Made by a program: the position numbers and the translations under genes. From Cheilinus undulatus (lineage: Eukaryota > Chordata > Actinopteri > Labriformes > Labridae), in assembly GCF_018320785.1 (NCBI RefSeq), contig NC_054867.1:18143355-18207354 (forward strand): a stretch of DNA of 64,000 nucleotides, given 5' to 3'. Numbering within the stretch: position 1 is the stretch's first letter; each line of letters begins with the position of its first letter. The notes below the pieces were generated by a model that saw only the letters and a program-made list of their open reading frames with translations, was not told the DNA's origin and searched no databases. This document shows positions 26,554-35,295 of the stretch, piece after piece.

Positions 26554-26735
26554 AGCTGAGCTTGCCCCGACTGATGGGCATCTTTTGAGTGTTCGAGACC
26601 TGAACACAACATCAGCAGAAGAAGAGGCACTAAGATGCACATTGACTAATTCAGAGAGACAACTGAGAGACATCAACACAACTGTGGCTGAAAAACAGCA
26701 CCTGGTGGAAGACTACCTCACCTCTGGATTCTCAG
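26554..26735 (+). pseudogene. Laminin beta relic exon: coiled coil 2
   Basis: Acceptor GTTTCAG; donor GTGAGA. The Arg codon is completed from the previous exon, and an open frame of about 60 codons follows (SERQLRDINTTVAEKQHLVE, then DYLTSGFS). The solo LTR inserted beginning at intron base +11 directly follows this exon. Confidence 0.7.
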
Positions 26736-26740
26736 GTGAG

Positions 26741-27432
26741 ACACTTGTTGCGATCAGCTTGTTAGGGGAAAGGGAAGTAACATCAAAACCAGATGTTAAG
26801 AGGTTAAAGTAAAGTTATTTATTAACAAAAGTAAGATTTTTAACAGTAACAAAGGTGAGGCAACTAAGGACTAAATGAGTGCTGTGCAAAAGGTGGAAAA
26901 GGACAACAAAAGGAGATTCTATCCTAGAGTTTTAAAACTCCTGAGTTTTTAGCAAAAGAAAAGAAACAAAAACCTGACTACTCTAACGGAAAGGAAATAC
27001 AGTAACAGCACCCAAAACTGATGTGTCTAACAGATATAAAAAGTAAGTGGGCGTGCAATGTGCTCCTAAAAGTAACTAGGCCACCTGGTTCACAAATTCT
27101 GGTGCCTCAGCAGGGTTACAGAAATACAGAAGTTAACAACAATGTCAAGGAGGCATGCAAGCATGGCTGGCTACAGCTTGCTGGTGAAGTCTGGTCTGCC
27201 GGCTCCTTAAGTCCTTCTGATTGGTGGATTAGGCTGGTGAACCTCCGCGCCAGTCAGCCTTCCCTGGCGCAGGTGGACGGAATCACTGAATCAACTCCTA
27301 CAGCAGTGGCAACCTGAGAGCTGCAGGGGCAGACACTCACACCAGAACACGTAGACACACACATCAGAACACTTACACACACTCAAAGGGAGGGAGGTAA
27401 AGTTCCCAGAATATGGCGGCCGTAACAACACT
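26741..27432 (-). mobile_element. Gypsy-like solo LTR with 5-bp target duplication
   Basis: A 682-bp unit at 26746-27427 begins TGTTGCG and ends CGTAACA (TG...CA) and is flanked by ACACT at 26741-26745 and 27428-27432. On the minus strand it starts TGTTACGGCC, as many fish Gypsy LTRs do, and carries an AATAAA near its 3' end (plus-strand TTTATT near 26818). No internal gag/pol is present, so it is a recombined solo LTR. It lies at base +11 of a laminin-relic intron. Confidence 0.75.
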
Positions 27433-27789
27433 TAAAACTTGGATTTTCTTAAGAATAGCAAAAGCAAACACTTGAAATGTGCATTACGTACTGTAAATGT
27501 TTCAGTTTCTATGATTTGATTTACTAATCCCCTACATTAAACAACTTTTGAACTTCAATCAAAATTTAACTTCCATATAATTTTAATAGATAATTTAACT
27601 TTCCCTTTTTTTTACTCAGGCTAACAAAATAAAAAAAAAACACTTCCAACATAAATTAAGGAATTGAAGTAAAACATTACAGGAAATGAAAGATGTGACA
27701 CAATTTTCTGAAGTTTTTTTTTTCAATAAAGGAATCAACAGATGTCAGTGTTTTATTATGGACATGAAATGTACATTCATTCACTGTGT

Positions 27790-27975
27790 CAGATGGCATC
27801 TGGATTGTTATACGTGTCGTTTCCTTGAACCGCTCTTAGTCCGGACTCTCCCCGGGGCCAGTTTGCCTTAAGAGACCCTACCAGGGGGTAGTGTTCCCAA
27901 CAACATAGTTCCCAGGTTCACAGGGACACGCAAACCCCTCCACCAAGATAAGGTAGTGATTCTTGGAGAGGAAAA
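27790..27975 (-). mobile_element. LINE 5' end fragment, minus strand
   Basis: Read on the minus strand it contains CTTATCTTGGTGGAGGGGTT then TTTGCGTGTCCC and CTGGTAGGGTCTC, the 5' untranslated start of a common teleost LINE family. It is isolated from any coding portion. Confidence 0.55.
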
Positions 27976-27979
27976 AATT

Positions 27980-29146
27980 GTGCCAGCTTGAATCTTTGCA
28001 AGTCTTTGGTCAAAGCTGGACTTTAGTGACTCCCCCCCCCCCCTCCTTTTTTTTTTTGGAAGTTTTCTGAGATTTTCACATCCCCAGAAAATTGTTGCCA
28101 CAATTGAAAGGTGCAAGGGGCTTTGCAGTCTTTTGTCAGTGTGTGAGGTTAGAGTTTCTGATCGGGGCATGCAGGCAAACTGCTGCTGTTGGAGTCAGAG
28201 GCTGTACATCCATTGCAGGAATAGCCTAACCTCCACAGCTGAATGGCCATAAGCTCTTGGTGCTGGCACAGGTTGAAGATAGCTGCAAGGGGCTGATGCT
28301 GTTTGTGGCTTGAGGACTTCATCCAGGTCCATCCCTTCGTCACATCCTCCTGCTGCCAGTCTTACCCTTTCTCATTGGCACAAGGCTCCATAGAGAAATT
28401 TGGACTAAATCATCTGCCAAAAGTCTGCATCCCCCTGCCCTTGCAGGTTGTGTTGCACATTTTTATCCTACCTTTTCTGCAGAATCCTTGTCCTGAATGG
28501 GGCATGTTGTCACTGGAGACTGCAGGACATGTTTGCTTACACTCCTTGGGTTTTTTTTTTGATGTTGGAGTTTTTTTACATCCCCAGAAAATTGTTGCTA
28601 CCATTGAGATGTCCAAGGGCTTTTTTCAGTCTCTTGTCAGTCTGGGGTTAGACTTTTTGGTTGGTTACTGAAGTCACAAGCTGAAGGTGGAGGAGGCTGT
28701 AGTGTGTAAATAAACACTTAAACCTGGAGGCTGCTTTCCTTGTTATGAAACAGGCAGAGGCTTATTATTATTTTTTTTTTGGAGGCTGTGAAGGCTAGGG
28801 AGATGTTATGCCCATATGCAGCTATGTGGTGGTACAGCTGCTGTCAGGTGGAGATCGAAGATGTTTTTTTTCTTGTTCAGGATAGAGGCTGTTTGGTGGC
28901 TTGCTGATTGTTTTTTCTTGCGGTAGAAGATTTGAGCAAGGTTGTTTGGAAGACCATAGTTTTGTCCTGGCAGTTGGTGGAGAAAGACAGTCCCTTGTAC
29001 TTTAACCCAAAATGTGATGTGCTATGATGAATAAAACTTAATCCTATAAATCTTAACCTTAAACTACTACATTTACAATATTCAAATAAAACTATTTACA
29101 AATACTATTGTAGAGACTGTAAAGACTTTCGTTTCAGTTCTTTACT
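27980..29146. repeat. Duplicated blocks of unknown origin
   Basis: ACATCCCCAGAAAATTGTTG followed by a (G/T)CAGTCT(T/C)TTGTCAGT block occurs at about 28,078-28,141 and about 28,579-28,640, so this region also contains an internal duplication of about 500 bp. T-runs interrupt both copies. No intact coding frame is convincing. It lies between a LINE 5' fragment and the tandem units at 29.1-30.2 kb, inside the laminin-relic intron. Confidence 0.45.
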
Positions 29147-30160
29147 CTCTTTTTGGAGGGTTCTCTTTGCTGCGGCTCCCTAGAAAAATCTACATCATAT
29201 AGGGATGTCTAAACACTAACCCCATATGACACATTCACATGAATGAGTCCTGTCTCATTGGTGGTCTTTGTGAATGCCGGTTGACCCATTCTCTCCCACA
29301 GCTTTAACTTCATTTGAAGCCCCAGATCCTGGCTGTAGGGATCCTTTCAGCCATTCTGGTAGCTGTGAAGTCGTCTACCACAGTGTGATATTCAACTTAT
29401 ACTCCTCCACTGAGTAACCATGGATCTTCAGTGGACTAGAGTATTGGAGAGGTGGAGGTCTTGGGATTGGGGAGCACAGAGACCTGAAGTTGGTCCCCTG
29501 GTGGATCGGCATCAGTAAAAGGGTTCTGCGTGGCAGAGGAGGAGGCCGGATGAACGACAAAGTTCCACTTTGCCTTCTTTGGCTGTACAGCTCCCGGAGT
29601 TTAGTGGTGGGGCTGGGAGTTGTCCTTTCCACTCTTCTTTGGGGGTTCTTTGGGCTGTGGCTCCCCGGAAACATTCGAGTCATAAAGGGGTGGATAAACA
29701 CCAACCCCATACGCCACATCCACACGCACGAGTCCTGTCTCGTCAGCGGTCTCAGTGAATGTCGGTCGACCCATCTTCTCCCAAAGCCTCTGCTTAATTC
29801 AAAGCCCCAGTTCTCGGCTGTAGGGGCGCTTTCGACTGTTTGGGTAGCTGCTCATTTCATCTACCATGGAGTGATAGAGCAGCTTGTACTCCTCGGATGT
29901 ACAGCCGTGGATCTCCAGTGGGCTGTCATCCTGCTTTTGAGAGGTGGAGGGCTGGAGACCTGGGAGGGCAGAGACGTGGGGTAGGTCCTCTGGTGGTGTT
30001 AGGGTCTCCAGTCTTAGGGCCACAGCTGGAAGTTCAGCAACATTGGGATGCTGTTGACAGGCAGAAGAGGTGGTTGGACGGACAGCAGGGGTCCGCTTCC
30101 TCTTCTTTTTTGCCGTTCAGCTTTTGGAGCTGAGTGGTGATGAGAGGAGTCCTGATCACT
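29147..30160 (-). repeat. Two tandem ~485-bp units with decayed coding sequence
   Basis: Unit A (29,147-29,631) and unit B (29,632-30,160) align: GAGTCCTGTCTC, GTCGACCCAT/GTTGACCCAT, TACTCCTC and GAGAGGTGGAG occur in the same order. On the minus strand both encode a related segment: PLEIHGCTSEEYKLLYHSMV in B and PLKIHGYSVEEYKL in A. They are followed in B by SRKRPYSRELGL and, after stops, VSGEPQPKEPPKK. It resembles a multi-copy teleost open frame of unknown function. Both units are interrupted by stops, so they are not intact genes. Confidence 0.55.
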
Positions 30161-30224
30161 CCTGCAGCACGGATGTCGAGTGGGAGCACGATGCTGTCTT
30201 TCTGCCAAGCATGCTGATACTCTA

Positions 30225-30326
30225 GCCATCCGGCAGTGGTCGTGGTCCCTGAGGTGAATTGGTTCTGAGACTATTGCCATCTGGCAGTAGTTGTGGTCTC
30301 TGAGGTGAACTGCTACTACACACTGC
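30225..30326. repeat. Tandem duplication of a 51-bp unit
   Basis: GCCATCCGGCAGTGGTCGTG (30225) and GCCATCTGGCAGTAGTTGTG (30276) start two adjacent 51-bp units, each continuing GGTC(C/T)C(T)GAGGTGAA(T/C)TG. Confidence 0.7.
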
Positions 30327-31264
30327 AAAACAAAACAGGCACAAAGAATGTTTCAGAAACACTGTAAACACAAAGATGTCAAATTAGCATTAGCAAGGGT
30401 TTAAACATGCCCCCAAAAATAATGATTTTAAAGGATTTTAACATTTTATATCATCCGTTCTTATGGCTTTGTTTATCTTTGTAGGAGTCCATATTAACCT
30501 ACTACACAATCATATTCATGGTATATAGGATTATTTAATGTTTGATTTGTGTAAGATTCATCTGAAAGTACCCCATACAACGCATGTGGGAAGGACAGGA
30601 CTTTTCAAGAAAATTCTCAGAGGTGATTGGATAAACCAACAATATTTTTAAAGTAATACTTTAGACGAGTAACTTTTCTTTCTAAGAATTATTTAAGTTA
30701 TACATGTAGTTTTAGCTGTCTCTCATTTGTTATTCAAATCTATTTGAACATTTGTGGTCTTTTAGTGGAAAACTAACAAAACTCGTAGATGAACTGCAAG
30801 TAGTCAATCAATTGTTGGTAGTACTGTCTACTGATAACGTTGAGTAATGATCCATTTTTTCATCATAATCTGAGGTATTTATGGAGATGATTTGGTTTTT
30901 ATTGACACTTCTGTTAAATTTCCCAGTGGAAAAACCCTCATTAATTTCATTTCAAACCTTTATTTATTCATGAAGGAACATTATAGTTTGCCTTGTTTCC
31001 AATGCCCTTGAGATAAGGAGCACATTGAAAGAAGCCAGACAAAACAGCAAACAAGTACAATCAGACATATTCTGTTTATTTGCGACATCAATCAGGTGTT
31101 TTATTTTTTACTGATAATTTAAAATGACCAGAGTATGAATTTTTATTTGCAAAACTATTTTGACAGACACATTGAATTGTTGTGTTTTTCAGTTGAGCCT
31201 TTTTAGAAACTAGTTTAAGTAGAAAATCTTAAAGACCATAACAAATATTTTATTTAATATGATC

Positions 31265-31870
31265 CCTAAATACATTAAGAAGATAGACTGGATGTGCAAA
31301 CTCCCATGCTTCCTCAAGAAGCTCTGCAAGAGTAAAGCGCTGGTCCACTGTCCCATGGCCAGAACGGAATCCGGGTTGAGAGAGAGAGGCCAGAGTGTTG
31401 AGGTTTACCAGGTCATTCCAGCAGCTTCCCTGGCCATCTGATCCATCTCACCACCAGGTGGTAATTAGTTGACAGCTCCACTCATCTTTTCACCTGAGCG
31501 TCTAGAACATACGGCCGCAGATCTGATGAAACAACAACAAAGTTGATCATTGACCTTTGTCCCGGGGTGCTCTGGTACCATTTACACTTATGAGCATCCT
31601 TATGTTCGCATAGACTAGCATAGAAGTCCAATAACATCGCACCACTTGGTTTCAGACCCAGCAGGCCGTTCCTCCCAATCACCCACCCCCCCTCTAGGAG
31701 TCTCCATCGTTCCCAACATGGGTGTTAAAAGTCCCCCAGTTTGACAACGGAGTCTACAGGTGGCACCCCTTCCAGGAAACCCCCCAAAGACTCCAAGAAG
31801 GCAGGGTACACAGAACTGCTGTTCAGTGCATATGCACTGATAACAGTCAGAGCCAACTCTGATGTTGTAA
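31265..31870 (-). mobile_element. LINE fragments, endonuclease region, minus strand
   Basis: The minus strand reads part of an apurinic-type endonuclease: GRNGLLGLKPSGAMLLDFYA (about 31,622-31,680), then PGQRSMINFVVVSSDLRPYV. The adjacent 31,265-31,460 stretch is antisense to another LINE coding segment. It lies in the large laminin-relic intron just before exon 32016-32157. Confidence 0.65.
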
Positions 31871-32015
31871 TTATGTTATGTGTTGGTGTTAAAATGCTTT
31901 CAAGGTTTCCTTTTGTAAAGTAAAATTTTAATCAATTAGCTAATGTCCGTTTATCAGCACAGATAAGAATAGAAGTAAAATGAGCCTTCTCGCTGTTTGA
32001 TTTCTTATTGTGCAG

Positions 32016-32157
32016 GAAGAACGCAGAGGGAGTGAAGGATGCAGCCAGAAACACCTAGAAGGCGTTGGATGTGTCTGAGAAGGCCATCAAGAAAGCAAGA
32101 GCAGCCCTGAAGGAGGCTCAAAACAACCTCGACAGTAGCAGAAATGCCCCAACCAAG
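32016..32157 (+). pseudogene. Laminin beta relic exon with in-frame stop
   Basis: Acceptor TGTGCAG; donor GTACAG. The frame reads KNAEGVKDAARNT, stop (TAG 32056-32058), KALDVSEKAIKKARAALKEA. The stop sits where Gln (CAG) would fit, so a single C-to-T change explains it. The remaining codons are intact, and the segment matches the LAMB1 region around AEKAIKQADEDIQGTQ. Confidence 0.75.
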
Positions 32158-32379
32158 GTACAGAAACCTGGAAATGCTGCTTTGTGATTTTATTTGTTGT
32201 GAACTATAATTGGTGTAGATGGAGATTCCCCTTACTTCCACTGTTGAATCAAAGGAAAGGACAGCTGTCTTCAGAGTGCTTTTAAAAACTGATTATTGCT
32301 TCTTTCCAACATCAGAGCTTTGCACTCTCCCAGATCTCTTTGTTTGCCCCCTAATTCTTACTTTTTTGTCATCTCCTAG

Positions 32380-32556
32380 GTGGATGAGAGGCTGAAGCAG
32401 CTGGAGGAGAAGCAGATGGACGTTGTGATGCGTTTAACCAACCTCTCCATGGGGGTGGAAGCTCTGAGGAACAAGACGGAGATGAACAGACAAATGGCAA
32501 AGGACGCCAAAGCTCAGGCTGATAACGCCACACGTGCAGCAACCTCACTGCAGCAG
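32380..32556 (+). pseudogene. Laminin beta relic exon: coiled coil 4
   Basis: An exact 59 codons in phase 0-0, with acceptor TCCTAG and donor GTGAGT. It encodes LKQLEEKQMDVVMRLTNLS, then VEALRNKTEMNRQMAKDAKA. It aligns to the LAMB1 stretch ISELERNVEELKRKAAQN. No damage is visible in this exon. Confidence 0.75.
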
Positions 32557-32682
32557 GTGAGTCTGTGGGCAACAAGTTGTGTTTATACATTTGCACTGAA
32601 AAAACTGACACTACTTTGGTGAATTTTTGTCTTTATTGAACGTAAACAGAATCGTTTCTAACAACACTGTGTGGTCCTTTAG

Positions 32683-32848
32683 AGCCTGAACGACACAGAG
32701 AAGAGGTATCAGGAGCTGCAGATGAAGATGGACTCTCTTGGCGGAGAGTCTGGAGGTCTGATCAGTATCAACCAGAGAGCCAAGGATATCAAGAAGGAGG
32801 CAGTGGACCTTCTAAACAAAGCCATCAAGGGGATAGAGCAACTCAAGA
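32683..32848 (+). pseudogene. Laminin beta relic exon: coiled coil 5, last one seen
   Basis: Acceptor CTTTAG; donor GTGAGT. It has 55 codons plus 1 nt, including EKRYQELQMKMDSLGGESGG, then KKEAVDLLNKAIKGIEQLK. This corresponds to the beta-chain segment just before the C-terminal exon that ends in a Cys. I could not find that final exon before the fgd5 3' UTR. Confidence 0.75.
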
Positions 32849-33772
32849 GTGAGTACATGAGGCTGCTCTCAGTGTTTACATTCATCATGTACTGTCTGTT
32901 GGGTCATTCCTCCTGTAGAAGAAATCTGTGGGGCAAACTTAATAAAATAGTAAACTAAACCTCTGGACAAAATTAGTGCAACACAGCATGTGGGAAAGTA
33001 ACTGTTCAGACTCTTGCTTTCATGATTGTGGGAGTCTGAAATTGTAATTGAAATGTTATTCATCACCCTGCACTTATTATGCAAATCAAGCTGATGGATA
33101 TAGGTACAAAATAATATGAGCACTTTATGTCAACATAAGCTGTTGTATATAAAACTAGGGAATGCAGTCTGTGAAGAAAATGAGCTGTTAACGCCGCATG
33201 CAAAATAAACAGACACTGTTGATGCTTGTGTCTAAATCAGTTTAAAAATGTTGTCCATGAAAGATGGTGAATGCTAAACAGCTAATGCTTGTTGCATTAC
33301 TATTCGGAAAATTCAGTGTCATTAAAATTAATGTAAAATACCTTAAAGGACTAATATTTTTGATCAGCTTTTAAAGGTCACTGTAAAAATAAAATATGAA
33401 TATGAAAATTTTGAGTCATACTGAAAAGGCAGGCGATTGTGATGGAAATATTTCAAAGGTTTAGTGGAATTTCCAAGTGGATGCTTGAATGAAGTTGAAA
33501 AGTAGAGATTCTGAAATGTATTCATTAATTTCAGTGGTTAAAAATTCAGCCGGTAGATCATATATCTCTGAAACTATTAACGGCATGAACAGGAAAAGTC
33601 ATGGAAATTTTGTCCTAAATGATCAGACATAATTTTGACAAAAATGAACCTTGTGCTTCATAATCATTGTTGTTATGCTGGGCACTGTTAGGAATGAGGA
33701 TCAATGCATGTTTCCACATTGTTTCCATATGAAACAGGCTTCACTACACATTCAGCTAAGATTTTAAAGGAG
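32849..33772. other. Gap between laminin relic and fgd5 3' end
   Basis: Searched for the expected C-terminal laminin beta exon; none was found. An AG at 32,916-32,917 opens only 12 codons before a stop and does not resemble laminin. Confidence 0.5.
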
Positions 33773-35258
33773 TTTATTTCTATACGCTTCTATATACATT
33801 AACATTTACAATGCACAGTATGCAAGAGGTACAATCCATAATAAGAATATAGAGATGTCACATAAAACACATGTAGAAAAGCAGAACAGTACATGATGAA
33901 CAAATGTGTGCTTTTGAAATAATGCAGTGAGACGGGTTAAAAGATCACATAAAGTTCAGCTGCATTCTGAAAGTAATGCCTTGAGGTTATTGAAAAGGAA
34001 AGGAGTGATTATGTAGAGACTGCAGTGAAGAGAAAGAGTCCAGTGTCATAACTACTGCTGAAGACATGAGCGGCTCAGATGAATCTGACATGGACAGGCT
34101 GTAGGTGGACAGTATGAAGAGTTAAAGTTTAAGAATCAACATTTCTATCAGGGTATATACAGCATGAGAGAAGGGGAGAGTAACAGGGGCACTAACATAT
34201 ATTCTTATTTTACTGTACTGTGACTGAGCTGCTGAAAATACTACATGGACTCGGTATTCAAGAGTAGACAAAAAGCAAATGTAGTCAAGGTCTGTGGAGG
34301 AGACTCAACAGTAGTACAGTACTTTGATAACAAAAAGATATTCAATGTCATCTCAGGCACATTCATCAATAGCAAATTGCACTGCATTCAACTGGAAGAA
34401 ATCAACTGGCACTTTAGAAGAGTATGAAACATTTTTCAAAAACTACAGATTCAAAGCATCTTTGAAAGATTAAAGAAACTGTGTGGAATCGTCGTCATGC
34501 TGAGGGTCATTCAGTAGGCTCATTACATGTAGAAATCTCATAAAGTCATAAAATGTACAAACACTATGGTGGGCTAAATGACCTGTTACTCAGAACATCA
34601 TGTCACATGATTTCTATACAAACAAGTCAGTAATATCTGCAGTTTATAATTCACTATATATATTTCAAAAGGCAAATATTTCCTCTTTTATAACTGTGAA
34701 TACTATCATAGCATAGTTTGTTCTGATCATTTTAAAGAATATTATTCCATCACAGAAAAAAGGCTGGGTCAAGGTCTCATGTATAAAAATGCAGGAACAA
34801 ATGAGTGGTAAAATAATCCAGTGATAAAAGACAACAACGTACAAAAAAAAGGAAATCAAGAAATTGTGTAGAAGAGAAACCTTCAGTGAGTTCGTCTTTA
34901 AAAAAAAATAAAACATGAGAAACAAAATGTCCTTTAATGAGAGCGTTTGACTAATCTGAGCTGCCTTTAAAGGTTAAGGCTTCTGCTTTCTGCTGGATCA
35001 GCAAACTGGGATCAGAAGAGTGTTTATCTTATAGACCAGACTCCATAGAGAAGATTCCACTTCTGTTGACATGGTAGTGTTCCTCTGACTACCACTGGGT
35101 GGCAGCCTTGTCCAGGTCCATTCTGCTGATGAAATAGACCCATTGTCACAATATTCCCCAGCAGGTCAGCTGTGATGAATCCTTACTGATAGAGTTCAGA
35201 TGCAGCAGGTAGCTATGTTGTGTACTAGCAGTCACAGACAGCAGGGTGTGAGCAGCTG
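33773..35258 (-). other. fgd5: Probable fgd5 3' UTR with poly(A) signal
   Basis: About 1.5 kb after the fgd5 stop lacks recognisable repeats, unlike the surrounding DNA, and ends near a minus-strand AATAAA at 33773-33778. The extent is inferred from this contrast and signal; other poly(A) sites may be used. It runs toward the plus-strand laminin relic, so the two genes are convergent. Confidence 0.45.
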
Positions 35259-35295
35259 CTATAAAACAGTAGCCTCCTCCATGGCATTGACCCAT
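35259..35295 (-). CDS. fgd5: fgd5 terminal coding exon
   Basis: This exon has 1 nt plus 11 codons and the stop TAG at 35259-35261. It encodes [11 protein letters not shown], the last PH2 helix, which in FGD5 is WIEAMEDASVL. The acceptor is TTTCAG. The preceding intron (35,296-37,988) contains a tRNA-Glu gene, a Tc1 relic and a composite hAT-type repeat. Confidence 0.93.

Larger units (their letters stand above)
25907..32848 (+). pseudogene. Decaying laminin beta-chain gene (fragment)
   Basis: Six plus-strand exons (25907-25982, 26332-26457, 26554-26735, 32016-32157, 32380-32556, 32683-32848) encode a partial laminin-EGF module and alpha-helical coiled coil. Laminin beta chains trimerise with alpha and gamma chains through this rod in basement membranes. 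The order matches LAMB1/LAMB2: GFGGR..NEC..WGDP corresponds to the LE module GYGGKRCSEC..YYGDP, and SEKAIKKA..ALKEAQNNL corresponds to AEKAIKQA..DIQGTQNLL. The splice sites look good and there are no frameshifts. Against function: an in-frame TAG at 32056-32058, a conserved LE cysteine changed to Phe, no exons for the middle of the coiled coil (about 240 residues in LAMB1) nor for the C-terminal cysteine segment, and no upstream LE or LN domains. A lamb2-like or lamb4 origin is possible. Calling it dead is an inference from one window. Confidence 0.7.

Noticed and set aside
29490..29984. 164-codon plus-strand open frame
   Set aside because: It is antisense to the tandem units whose minus strand carries the recognisable repeated motif, and it has no protein-like features.
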